Shown one piece after another: positions 51,201-59,271 of a stretch of DNA of 64,000 bases (positions are counted from its first letter, which is position 1; each line of letters begins with the position of its first letter). The stretch comes from Nanohaloarchaea archaeon B1-Br10_U2g1. Lineage in GTDB: Archaea > Nanohalarchaeota > Nanosalinia > Nanosalinales > Nanosalinaceae. The translations under genes and the position numbers were made by a program. The notes beneath the pieces are model-generated. The model did no database searches. It was not told where the DNA came from and saw nothing but the letters and a program-made list of their open reading frames with translations. The stretch covers positions 1 to 64,000 of the forward strand of contig LKMN01000002.1 in the NCBI GenBank assembly GCA_001563875.1. The letters are read 5' to 3'.

Positions 51201-52364
51201 ATGGGCGAGAAAAAAGCTTTTTCACGGGTTTCATCCGGTGAAGACGAGCAAACAAACAGTGAGGACCTTGAACAGTCTATTGACGAAGCCCTTGAAGACC
51301 AGAAGGAAGAGCTGAACCAGGTCTTTGCAAAGTATCAGATGCAACAACAAAATTTACGGACCAAGGCCATGGAGGAAGCTCAGAAAGTAGTTCTAAGACA
51401 GGTTGTAGGCGACATAAAGGAGCTTATAAATTCTGAAACTGAGGACCTCGAACAGAAGCTTGAGCAGCGACTCATAGATGCAGAGCAAAGTCTTGAGGAC
51501 AAAATATCTGAAAACAGGACGCGTATAAGCGATACTGAACAGAAAATTGAAAATATACAAGAGAGCTCCAGTAAAGAGTTAAAAAATGCTGAGGAAGACA
51601 GAGAAAGTCTTCGAAAGGAAATTAGCGATGTTAAAAGCGATCTTGAAGAAGAAATCAAATTCAATACATCTATCTTCAACGAAGATTTAGAAGAGATATC
51701 AGAGAAGATATCCGAACTTGAGGACACCTCAATAAATTCCAATATAGAAGAACTGAAACAGAATTTTGAGACATCCGATAAGAAGCTTGAAGAGTTCGAG
51801 AAAAGTCTTGAAACAATAAACTTGAAGTTCGAAGATAGGAGCGAGAGGCTGGAAAAACTGGAAAACAAGGTGAGGTCAGAAGAAACCTCTCCCGGGAAGA
51901 GCCCCAAAGATATTGAAGAGAGAATAGGCCAAATACAGGAAAAATTAGCGGACCTAGAAAGCAAGATAAATATCATCAATAATGAAAGTGTTGAATCTGT
52001 TCAAGAAACCTCTGAAACCGTAAAGGAAACAGTAACAGATGATGAGAAAGATGTAGAATTAGAAGACGAAGAATCTGGAACCATTGAAGACAAAGATCTT
52101 TCCTCTAAAGAGAGCGAAGACACAACAAGTTCCAAGAACTCTACACTTCTACCTGAAGAAGTAAACAGTAGTCTAGAGGGAGAAGAAATCCGAATAAGAG
52201 GTAAACTCGACCATAGAAAGGAAACCTCTAAACACCACTTTTACAAACTTTCTGCGGGCGGAGACCAGATAATTGTGAGATCGGTTGACAAAATCCCTGA
52301 AGGCAACAGAATACTGAAAGGAGAAGTAGAGGAAATTAAAGGAAATCTCTGTATCGTAGTTTAA
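51201..52364 (+). CDS. coiled-coil protein with C-terminal OB-like domain (short paralogue)
   Basis: A 387-residue protein. Residues about 20-260 are almost continuous coiled coil with regular Leu/Ile/Phe heptads and Glu/Lys in between, then an acidic linker (about 265-315), then a beta-rich C-terminal domain (about 318-387) with IRIRGKLDHRKETS, QIIVRS and ILKGEVEEIKG. That domain matches by eye the end of the 890-residue protein at 54715-57387 and looks like an OB fold, which often binds nucleic acid. TATA-like TTTTTTAA at 51168-51175 gives a leaderless start. Function unknown; SMC-like organisation without ATPase heads. Confidence 0.72.
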   Translation: MGEKKAFSRVSSGEDEQTNSEDLEQSIDEALEDQKEELNQVFAKYQMQQQNLRTKAMEEAQKVVLRQVVGDIKELINSETEDLEQKLEQRLIDAEQSLEDKISENRTRISDTEQKIENIQESSSKELKNAEEDRESLRKEISDVKSDLEEEIKFNTSIFNEDLEEISEKISELEDTSINSNIEELKQNFETSDKKLEEFEKSLETINLKFEDRSERLEKLENKVRSEETSPGKSPKDIEERIGQIQEKLADLESKINIINNESVESVQETSETVKETVTDDEKDVELEDEESGTIEDKDLSSKESEDTTSSKNSTLLPEEVNSSLEGEEIRIRGKLDHRKETSKHHFYKLSAGGDQIIVRSVDKIPEGNRILKGEVEEIKGNLCIVV

Positions 52365-52387
52365 ATGTTCTATAAACAGAAACCTGA

Positions 52388-52395
52388 TTTATAAA
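52388..52395 (+). promoter_or_regulatory. TATA box of the L18e-L13-S9-Rpo10 operon
   Basis: TTTATAAA lies 61-68 nt before the L18e ATG (52456). The leader would be about 38 nt and includes AGCC/GGCT that could form a small stem (52420-52433), followed by the GAGGTAGA ribosome binding site. Confidence 0.6.
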
Positions 52396-52455
52396 GATTA
52401 ACTTCGTTTTTGTAGTCACAGCCTGTAGTGGCTTTATGCCGCGAGGTAGATCAAA

Positions 52456-52806
52456 ATGGATAAAAAAGCAGACCCAACCAACCCAGTACTTTTGAATACT
52501 ATAGAGCTTCTCCAGAAACAGGACGCAGCTGTCTGGAACGAAGTAGCTGAAAACCTTGGAAAAGTAAACCGGAAAAGACCGGAAGTAAACCTTTCAGATA
52601 TAGAAAGGATAGCTGAAGAAGGAGACACCGTAATTGTACCCGGAAAAGTTCTAGGATCCGGAAGAATCACTAAAGAGGTAAAAGTTGCAGCCTTCAAAGC
52701 ATCAAGATCCGCGAAGAACAAGATAAAAGAAGAAGGCGATTTCATGTTTATCGAAGATCTTGTAGAAGACAACCCTGAAGGATCCGAGGTGAAAATAGTA
52801 AAATGA
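52456..52806 (+). CDS. rpl18e: ribosomal protein eL18
   Basis: A 116-residue large-subunit protein: TNPVLLNTIELLQKQDAAVWNEVAENL start, VNLSDIERIAEEGDTVIVPGKVLGSG core and KVAAFKASRSAKNKI near the end. It overlaps rpl13 by four bases (ATGA). The order L18e-L13-S9-Rpo10 is conserved across archaea. Confidence 0.96.
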   Translation: MDKKADPTNPVLLNTIELLQKQDAAVWNEVAENLGKVNRKRPEVNLSDIERIAEEGDTVIVPGKVLGSGRITKEVKVAAFKASRSAKNKIKEEGDFMFIEDLVEDNPEGSEVKIVK

Positions 52807-53228
52807 TTATAAACGCAGAAAACAGAGTGATCGGAAGACTAGCATCTAAGATAGCTCGAGAAGCAAAGAAAGGTGAAGAAGTACACGTAGTAAACTCCGA
52901 GAAATCAGTTATCTCTGGAGACAAAGAAAAAGTCTTTGAAGACTACAAACAGAAATACGAAAGAGGCGGGAGACATACCGGACCTCACTACCCGAAAAGA
53001 CCTGACAAAATACTGAAAAGAACGGTAAGAGGAATGCTCCCAACCAACAAAGAAGCCGGTAGAGACGCATTCTCAAACGTGAAAACCTACTTAGGAGTTC
53101 CTCTAAAGCTAGAGGAAGACGTTGAAGAAGTTGAAGTCAAACAGGGAGACGACTTAAAGAACAGGAACTATGTAAAACTTGGCGAAGTATCAAAGTTCAT
53201 AGGCTGGACACCAAGAGGTGAAAAATAG
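52803..53228 (+). CDS. rpl13: ribosomal protein uL13
   Basis: A 141-residue protein: MIINAENRVIGRLASKIAREAKKGEEVHVVNSE start, RPDKILKRTVRGMLP signature in the middle. The stop codon directly abuts the S9 ATG. Confidence 0.96.
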   Translation: MIINAENRVIGRLASKIAREAKKGEEVHVVNSEKSVISGDKEKVFEDYKQKYERGGRHTGPHYPKRPDKILKRTVRGMLPTNKEAGRDAFSNVKTYLGVPLKLEEDVEEVEVKQGDDLKNRNYVKLGEVSKFIGWTPRGEK

Positions 53229-53630
53229 ATGCCAACACATACAAACGGAAAAAGAAAAACAGCTAAGGCACGTGCTACAGTGAAAGAAGGAGAAGGAACA
53301 CTTAGAATTGACTCCCAGCCACTTAACACATGGCCGGAGATGCAGCAAAGAAACATTAAGGAACCTCTCGTAATAGCAGGAGAAGAAATAGTAGGAGATC
53401 TAGAGATAAATGTCTCTGTAAACGGTGGAGGAAAAAGCAGTCAGGCAGAAGCTATAAGAATGGCGATAGCCAGAGGTCTTGTCGAACACACAGGAAGCGA
53501 CGACCTTGAAAGAGATTTCAGAGACTACGACAGAAACATGATGGTCGAAGATCCAAGAAGAACCGAGACAAGAAAACCTTCACAGTCGAGCAAAGGTGCC
53601 CGACACAAACAGCAGAAGTCTTACAGGTGA
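53229..53630 (+). CDS. rps9: ribosomal protein uS9
   Basis: A 133-residue protein: THTNGKRKTAKARATVKEGEGT start, VNGGGKSSQAEAIRMAIARGLV core and C-terminal GARHKQQKSYR, where the last Arg reaches the P-site tRNA. The family's usual ending is KxQKSYR, so the protein is complete. Confidence 0.96.
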   Translation: MPTHTNGKRKTAKARATVKEGEGTLRIDSQPLNTWPEMQQRNIKEPLVIAGEEIVGDLEINVSVNGGGKSSQAEAIRMAIARGLVEHTGSDDLERDFRDYDRNMMVEDPRRTETRKPSQSSKGARHKQQKSYR

Positions 53631-53635
53631 TTTAA

Positions 53636-53833
53636 TTGCAGTTTCCTGTTAGATGTTTAAGCTGTGGAAAGGTAATCGGAGATAAATGGGAAGAGTACCA
53701 GGAAAGAGTCGAAGACGGTGAAGATGAGAAAGAGGTTCTCGACGACCTAGGGATCGAAAAGTACTGTTGTAGAACAATCTTCCTTACACACGTAGACAGT
53801 ATAGACGAAGTTGGAGAACACAAAATAACATAA
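53636..53833 (+). CDS. rpo10: RNA polymerase subunit Rpo10 (N)
   Basis: A 65-residue zinc-bundle subunit with the signature CLSCGK (7-12) and CCRTIFLTHVD (about 44-54). It starts with TTG, with an AGGTGA ribosome binding site at the end of rps9. It helps assemble the Rpo3-Rpo11 platform. The usual neighbours rpoK, enolase and rps2 do not follow here. Confidence 0.95.
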   Translation: MQFPVRCLSCGKVIGDKWEEYQERVEDGEDEKEVLDDLGIEKYCCRTIFLTHVDSIDEVGEHKIT

Positions 53834-53853
53834 ATCCTCTTTTTTCCTTATAA

Positions 53854-54231
53854 TTATTCTAATATTCTTCTTAGCGAAGGTTCAATCATCTTTAGATTAG
53901 GCGCTACTTCTACATCTTCTAAATCCTCAGAGGTAAACCATTTCATATCCGTAGACCTATCTTCTTTAATCTCAGGATCACCGTTTAAATGAGCTATATA
54001 TCCATGCCATAGATATATTTGATCTTTATGATGGAACTCTCCACTGTAAAACGGTTTCTCAAGCTCAACTCTTACCTCTATCTCTTCTTCGGCTTCTCTC
54101 ACAGCTGCTTCTGTCGGAGACTCTTTTTCCTTGACTTTTCCTCCAGGGACCTCCCAATGTTCTTCATCTTCCCTGTAAAGTAGCAGCAACCTGCCCTCCT
54201 CAATTATAATATTTCCTGAGACCTCTATCAT
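53854..54231 (-). CDS. Nudix hydrolase
   Basis: A 125-residue protein with a Nudix box (31-53: GKVKEKESP..AAVREAEEEIEV), where the conserved Gly of the EExG end is Glu. It likely hydrolyses a nucleoside diphosphate derivative such as an oxidised nucleotide or ADP-ribose. Its ATG overlaps the stop of the HIT gene by four bases, making a two-gene nucleotide clean-up operon. Confidence 0.88.
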   Translation of the reverse strand: MIEVSGNIIIEEGRLLLLYREDEEHWEVPGGKVKEKESPTEAAVREAEEEIEVRVELEKPFYSGEFHHKDQIYLWHGYIAHLNGDPEIKEDRSTDMKWFTSEDLEDVEVAPNLKMIEPSLRRILE

Positions 54232-54629
54232 ATTTCAGACCTCAGTTTCTCAGCTATCTCCTCGCCATTTTCCAGCTCTGACCGGTCGTACTCTAGCTTA
54301 ACCTCTTCTCCCGTATAACGCGGTGTTACATGGAAGTGTAGGTGAAATACTTCCTGTCCCGCAATAGAACCATTGTTCTGCGTTATGTTCACTCCCTCCG
54401 CTTCGAACGTGTCCTTGACACTGTTTGAAACATTAACTAAGACCTTCCAGAGATAGCTCATCTCTTCCGCCTCAAAAATATTCTCCACATGCTTCTTAGG
54501 TATGACGAGTGTGTGTCCTTTAGACACCGGCTCATTATCTAGGAATGCCAAGATATTTTCATCTTCGTAAACTCGGTGACAAGGCAATTTTCCGTCGATT
54601 ATCTTACAGAAGACGCAGTCATCTCTCAT
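54228..54629 (-). CDS. HIT-family nucleotide hydrolase (Hint-like)
   Basis: A 133-residue HIT protein. CVFCKII start with a CxxC pair (5-8) as in zinc-containing Hint proteins, the PVSKGHTLVIPKKHVEN segment, and the triad motif HLHFHVTPR (about 97-105). It hydrolyses phosphoramidates of AMP or dinucleoside polyphosphates. It is divergent from the 890-residue coiled-coil gene and upstream of the Nudix gene. Confidence 0.92.
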   Translation of the reverse strand: MRDDCVFCKIIDGKLPCHRVYEDENILAFLDNEPVSKGHTLVIPKKHVENIFEAEEMSYLWKVLVNVSNSVKDTFEAEGVNITQNNGSIAGQEVFHLHFHVTPRYTGEEVKLEYDRSELENGEEIAEKLRSEI

Positions 54630-54714
54630 ACATTCATATTCTAGGGAACCGTTTCTTTTTCTATCTTACTCGAGGAATTATTTTTAAGGGAGCCAACCTC
54701 ATTCTCAACTATAG

Positions 54715-57387
54715 ATGAAGGACATTCTAAGTAAGCTGCGAGGCGAAGATTCCGACTTCGAGAAGCAGTTAAAGGAGCTTCAGGAACAGGAAAAGAAGCG
54801 GGTTACTGAGGAGATGGAGAATGCCTTGAATGAGAAACTTCAAGAAACCGAGGAAGAGTGGCGTCAAGCCTTTGAGAGTTATAGAGCGAACGATCACGAA
54901 CGTTTCTTGGAGATACTTGAAGAAGTAAGAGAAGAGATGATTGAAGAGACGGTAAGAAGCATTTCCAAGTTTCTGGAAGAAGAACAGGCAAAATTGAGAG
55001 ACGTTACTTCATCCGAGCTGGAGGATAGAACTCAAGAGGTATTTACCGAGTTAGAGCATACTGAGCAGTCGTTGAAAAATGAGCTCTCAAACCAGTCAGA
55101 ACAGATTGAATCAAACCTTAAATCTAGCCTTAACAGACTTGACGAATCAACAGAGGAACGTATCAAGAAGTTGAATAAGAGCGAGGAGGCTTTAAAGAAC
55201 AATATAGAGGAAAAGACTGAAGATTTGAATAACGAAATTAGTAGGTTAGAGGCTGCGAAGGCGCAACAGGAAGCGTTGGAGGATCTAAGAGATAAAGTCA
55301 CTGAAACCAGCTCCAAAATTCAAAGAGAGGAAGAAAAATTAAGAAACAGCGTTAAAGATAACAAAAAAAGGTTAAAAGACCATGAAGAGGCTCTAAACAA
55401 TCTCCAAGAACAGTTGGAAGATCATAAGAGCGCCATAAATAATAGAGTAAAGGATATAAGAAATGAAAGACAGGAGGCCATAGAAGGTTTACGATCTGAG
55501 CTACATAACCAAAAAGAAGAGATAGCTCTTAGACTAGATTCTCTAGATGACGAGTTTGACAGCCTAAAAGAATGGATTGAGCATATAGATAGAGAGGAGC
55601 TTGAAGACGTTAGGAGACGTCTTGACGAGTTAGATGAAGGTCTGAATAAGAGAGTCGACACTATAGAGCAAGAACTTAAAGATTCTCTAGAGAACCAGAA
55701 TAGTAGGATTGAAGCTCAGAAAGAGCAGTTAAACCAGATGGAAGAGGGTAATAACGAGATAGATCAGAAAATTGAGCGGCTGGACGAAAACCTGAATAAG
55801 CAGATAGAAAGCTCTACAGAGGAACTAAGAAACAGGATAGACACTCTGGAAGAAGAGGACTTAGAAAGACTTGAAGATGATTTAAACAGGTCTATCAAAG
55901 AGGTTAGAAAAGATCTGGAATCTGTCTATGAGGAAGCAGAGCTTGATGTAAAATGGCTTGAAGAGAGAACAGAGGAGCATTCCCAGACCCTAGAATCGAT
56001 AAAAGAACTTACCGAACAGAATACGGAAAAAGTTGAGCAAACCGAAATCAACAGCGAGGACATAGAGCATCTTAAAAGCAGTCTCCAAGACCTGCGTGAA
56101 ACCCTTCTGGACAAGCAAAGGGAACAGGTCGATAAAATAAACTCAAAAAGAGATAAGTTAGAAAAAAAGCTTCTTGGACAAATTGAAGAGAGCTTAGGAC
56201 CTATCAGAAACAAAGTTGAGAGCAAAGTAGATAGGAAGAACTTCGAAAATACAGTATCTGAGCTAGAGAATAGCCTAAAAGAAGAATTAGGATCTAAGGT
56301 TAGTCTCAAGAAATTTGAAAGACTAGAAACCGGATTAGAGGACCTAAAACACAATTTTGAAGATCTAAAAGAGCTAGAAAATGATCTCTTAGAACACGAA
56401 AACGAATTTGAGAATGTAATCGGAGATGTGGAAAAAAGCCTAAGAAACAAAGCCGATTCTGAAGATCTAGAGCAACTAAGACAAGAGTTCGGGAAGAGCA
56501 TAGAAGATTTTACTAGGATAGACGATAGACTTGAGCAAGTAGCCAGTGATCTTGAAGATGAGCTGGAAGACGAAAAAGAAACACGTAAATCATATCAGAA
56601 CGAGATCAATAAAGAGATAGAGAACATTCGGTCCTCCCTCCAAACCACCGACAGGAAAGTTGAAGATCTAGATCAGGTTAACGAAAAAGTTGAAGGAAAC
56701 AGAGAAAAACTGGAGTCTGTAAAGAAACTTTCAAGCCAAAATACAGATAGAATAGACGAAGCACAGAACCAGCTCCAAGAGAAAATTAAGAGCATAGAAG
56801 AGAATGAGAAAGGAGTGTTCAAAGAACTTGAAAAAGATTTAGCTGATCTGAAAGAAGAAAAGAGGAATCTAAAGAAAGAACTTTCTAGTAAAGCAGACAG
56901 TAACGAACTGAAAAAAATGAAGTCAAATATAGAATCTAAAATACAGGATAACAAAGAATCTGAAGAGATCTCCGACTTAAGGAACATATTAGACTCAATA
57001 GATCACAAGGTTGATGAAACGACTAACAGAGTTAACAGCTTAGAGTCTCGCTTGAAATACGTAGAAGACGAGCTAGGATACAGTAAGGATGTAAGTAAAT
57101 CTACAGAAGAAAATGCTGGGGTAGGCAAAACAGATAATGAAGCTGCAACTCAGACCTCAAAAAGCGTTTTACATCCAGAGGACCTGAATGAGAAATTCCT
57201 CAACAAAGAGGTAACAATTTCAGGAGAGCTTAAATTCCGTAGAGAAGTATCTAATAGCAAGCTCTATGCTTTAACAGGTAAGGACGACTGGGTAATAGTA
57301 CGTTCAGACTCAGAACTGGATGAAGGTCAACAAGAGATAGATGGAACCGTAAAATCTCTTGAAGGCAAGTTATACCTAAGGGTTTAG
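54715..57387 (+). CDS. long coiled-coil protein with C-terminal OB-like domain (long paralogue)
   Basis: An 890-residue protein. Residues about 10-790 are nearly unbroken coiled coil with short breaks (EWIEHIDREELEDV near 285; SKVDRKNFENTVSELE near 503 and SKVSLKKFERLE near 528, a repeated K-F-E pattern; NKADSEDLEQL and SKADSNELKKM also repeat). Residues about 820-890 form a beta-rich domain (EVTISGELKFRREVS; WVIVRSDSELDEG; IDGTVKSLEGKLYL) that matches the C-terminus of the 387-residue protein at 51201. A TTTTTAAG box about 30 nt upstream gives a leaderless start. It resembles SMC arms without ATPase heads; a role in DNA organisation or cell structure is inference. Confidence 0.72.
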   Translation: MKDILSKLRGEDSDFEKQLKELQEQEKKRVTEEMENALNEKLQETEEEWRQAFESYRANDHERFLEILEEVREEMIEETVRSISKFLEEEQAKLRDVTSSELEDRTQEVFTELEHTEQSLKNELSNQSEQIESNLKSSLNRLDESTEERIKKLNKSEEALKNNIEEKTEDLNNEISRLEAAKAQQEALEDLRDKVTETSSKIQREEEKLRNSVKDNKKRLKDHEEALNNLQEQLEDHKSAINNRVKDIRNERQEAIEGLRSELHNQKEEIALRLDSLDDEFDSLKEWIEHIDREELEDVRRRLDELDEGLNKRVDTIEQELKDSLENQNSRIEAQKEQLNQMEEGNNEIDQKIERLDENLNKQIESSTEELRNRIDTLEEEDLERLEDDLNRSIKEVRKDLESVYEEAELDVKWLEERTEEHSQTLESIKELTEQNTEKVEQTEINSEDIEHLKSSLQDLRETLLDKQREQVDKINSKRDKLEKKLLGQIEESLGPIRNKVESKVDRKNFENTVSELENSLKEELGSKVSLKKFERLETGLEDLKHNFEDLKELENDLLEHENEFENVIGDVEKSLRNKADSEDLEQLRQEFGKSIEDFTRIDDRLEQVASDLEDELEDEKETRKSYQNEINKEIENIRSSLQTTDRKVEDLDQVNEKVEGNREKLESVKKLSSQNTDRIDEAQNQLQEKIKSIEENEKGVFKELEKDLADLKEEKRNLKKELSSKADSNELKKMKSNIESKIQDNKESEEISDLRNILDSIDHKVDETTNRVNSLESRLKYVEDELGYSKDVSKSTEENAGVGKTDNEAATQTSKSVLHPEDLNEKFLNKEVTISGELKFRREVSNSKLYALTGKDDWVIVRSDSELDEGQQEIDGTVKSLEGKLYLRV

Positions 57388-57393
57388 AGTACC

Positions 57394-57401
57394 CTTAAAA
57401 G
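57394..57401 (+). promoter_or_regulatory. TATA box of tRNA-Glu
   Basis: CTTAAAAG sits about 30-35 nt before the tRNA 5' end, directly after the stop codon of the long coiled-coil gene. Confidence 0.5.
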
Positions 57402-57429
57402 TGTTAGAGGTTACAATAATTTCTACAAG

Positions 57430-57504
57430 GCGGCCGTGGTGTAGTCCGGCTAATCATTTCGGCCTTTCGAGCCGACGACCCGGGTTCAAATCCCGGCGGC
57501 CGCA
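57430..57504 (+). tRNA. tRNA-Glu(UUC)
   Basis: The acceptor stem GCGGCCG (57430-57436) pairs with CGGCCGC (57497-57503), discriminator A at 57504, CCA not encoded. The anticodon arm UCGGC/GCCGA holds the loop CUUUCGA with anticodon UUC (57466-57468). T-arm CCGGG-UUCAAAU-CCCGG. The D-arm GUGUAGUCCGGCUAAUCAU is typical of archaeal tRNA-Glu. No intron. Confidence 0.96.
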
Positions 57505-57535
57505 TCTAATTTAAATTTCTATAATTCAGGTATTT

Positions 57536-58249
57536 CTAGAGTTTTAGCCAGAGATCTCTCAGGTACTGTTCGTTCTGCTCTTCGCCTTCATACTCCTTGA
57601 GAGAGGTTTTTAGAACTTCTTCAAGATACCTGTTTAGGTAGTGCTGGTTTCTATCTTTATTTTCTCTTTTTGAAGACTTACCTACCGGTATAGCTCCTTT
57701 AGGACTGTCTTCCAGAGTCTGACCTGTATGGAGTTCAAACATAGAGCTGTAAGGCATTAACATATGCGATATCTTTGTTTCCTTGTCATAGTACTTCTCT
57801 GAAATATCTCTGATATCTTCTCCAAGCCTTTGAAACTCTTCTTTCAAAGTTTTGAGCTCTGTGTCCTCTCCTTCATCTGCCATAGACGGAAGGCTTTTAT
57901 AGACGTCTTCCTCTTCAGATCCGTATACGAACAGCTCTACAGCCTGGTTAAGTCTCCTCTCCCTCTCTATGAGCTCTTCAAAGATGCTCTGGTAGACAGG
58001 CTCCTGGTAGTTAATGTTGTCCATATCTAGTTCGATAAACGTGTTTTGAGATCCATCTATCTCTATACCCATTTTTCTAGAGTTCTTAGAACCTCTTACT
58101 TCAACAGTACCGTTTTTAGTCTTGACAGGACTGTATCCATGTCTTAGTAGATGGTTATAGAAGGTGTCAGGGTCGATAGCAGGAGTCTCTCCATCTCTAA
58201 ACTCCAGCGGAGGGATTTTTTTAGTTAAAGGCCTATCTGACAGACTCAT
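57536..58249 (-). CDS. hypothetical protein, unknown
   Basis: A 237-residue soluble, charged protein. The N-terminal half (about 25-80) looks like a small alpha/beta domain (FYNHLLRHGYSPVKTKNGTVEVRGSKN) and the rest is mostly helical (YQSIFEELIERERRLNQAVELF; LKTLKEEFQRLGEDIRDI). No signal or membrane segment. It may share an operon with the two unknown genes upstream (77-nt gap). Confidence 0.55.
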   Translation of the reverse strand: MSLSDRPLTKKIPPLEFRDGETPAIDPDTFYNHLLRHGYSPVKTKNGTVEVRGSKNSRKMGIEIDGSQNTFIELDMDNINYQEPVYQSIFEELIERERRLNQAVELFVYGSEEEDVYKSLPSMADEGEDTELKTLKEEFQRLGEDIRDISEKYYDKETKISHMLMPYSSMFELHTGQTLEDSPKGAIPVGKSSKRENKDRNQHYLNRYLEEVLKTSLKEYEGEEQNEQYLRDLWLKL

Positions 58250-58326
58250 GATACTTATACTACATTACAACCTTTTATCTTTGATTAACCTGTGTAGAAA
58301 GAATAATTGAGAAAAATGGATAGAAA

Positions 58327-58926
58327 CTAGTGTATATCCCTGTTTTTCTCCTTATCCCTACGTCTCAACGCGTTGTCAACAGGATCTTCAGAGTTCTTGG
58401 CCGCATCTATAATCTCTCTAACTCTTTCATTACCGGAAAACTTGGGTCTTAAGTCTCCTCTGAATACGTCTTCCAGATCCTCCCATTTCTCTCTTCTGAT
58501 CATTTCCTGTACGTCTTCACGTTTCAAAGTATCGACCAGCTGTTCCCTGTCCATCTCTTCTATCTGTTCTACTATACCGCGGTCTTCCATCAGGTTCTGT
58601 TTCCGTTTAACCCCTATTAGACCGTTTAAAACTCTTAAAGCCTCCATCAGCTGGGCGTGTTCGTTATGGTATATAGCCATTTCGTCTTCGATTGCGGCTA
58701 TATCTTCTGCTAATTCCTCCTCAAGAAGCTCATCATTCGAGTTTCTAAGTCTTCCGAATTTTTGACGTCTTTTTTCAGCAAGACCTTCGTGTTTATCTCT
58801 TTTTAACTCTAGATCAGCTTTCAGTTCTGATCTCTGTTCCCTAAGATCTTCTAGATCCATTCCTTCGATACTTACTTTGTCGTCGTGCGTGAACCTGTCG
58901 ATTATATTGCTTAGTACGCTTACCAT
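58327..58926 (-). CDS. coiled-coil protein, unknown
   Basis: A 199-residue basic-acidic protein, mainly coiled coil at about 25-115 (DLREQRSELKADLELKRDKHEGLAEKRRQKF; LAEDIAAIEDEMAIYH). The C-terminal third is helical and charged. No family recognised. It is smaller than the two coiled-coil/OB proteins nearby and lacks their C-terminal domain. Confidence 0.6.
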   Translation of the reverse strand: MVSVLSNIIDRFTHDDKVSIEGMDLEDLREQRSELKADLELKRDKHEGLAEKRRQKFGRLRNSNDELLEEELAEDIAAIEDEMAIYHNEHAQLMEALRVLNGLIGVKRKQNLMEDRGIVEQIEEMDREQLVDTLKREDVQEMIRREKWEDLEDVFRGDLRPKFSGNERVREIIDAAKNSEDPVDNALRRRDKEKNRDIH

Positions 58927-58959
58927 GTAAAAGAGAATTGTACAGCTTCTAAATAAAAC

Positions 58960-59271
58960 CTACCTGTATATCTGTCTGAAAGCCTTCCAACGGTACTCTA
59001 AGAGTTTGAAACATTCTTCAGGCCGGTCTCCATCTCGGAAGAACATCCGTTTCCATGTTCCATCTATCTTGAAAAGTATGTATGGGAAGATAGACTCGGG
59101 CTGGTACTTTAGATCTTCAATCTTAGAGAAATGGATTTTATCGACCAGCTCTTCGGAAGAGAAGTTTTCGGTTATCTTATCCCAGTCTTCAGAATCTCTA
59201 CTCTCTCTTTCAACATGGTCTCTTGTAACGGCCACATCACCTAGCTCTGATTCGAACTCCTCATACTCCAT
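58960..59271 (-). CDS. small hypothetical protein coupled to the citryl-CoA lyase gene
   Basis: A 103-residue acidic protein with a C-terminal part rich in aromatic residues (FPYILFKIDGTWKRMFFRDGD; FKLLEYRWKAFRQIY). Its start overlaps the stop of the lyase gene (TAATG), so the two are translated together. No domain recognised. Confidence 0.6.
   Translation of the reverse strand: MEYEEFESELGDVAVTRDHVERESRDSEDWDKITENFSSEELVDKIHFSKIEDLKYQPESIFPYILFKIDGTWKRMFFRDGDRPEECFKLLEYRWKAFRQIYR

Noticed and set aside
51380-51979. Long Ser/Phe-rich open frame on the minus strand inside the short coiled-coil gene
   Set aside because: It is the complement of Glu/Lys/Leu-rich coiled coil, which gives few stops; low-complexity Ser/Phe/Leu composition and no start context. 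The same applies to 55926-56501, 56673-56987 and 34614-35345 on the minus strand.
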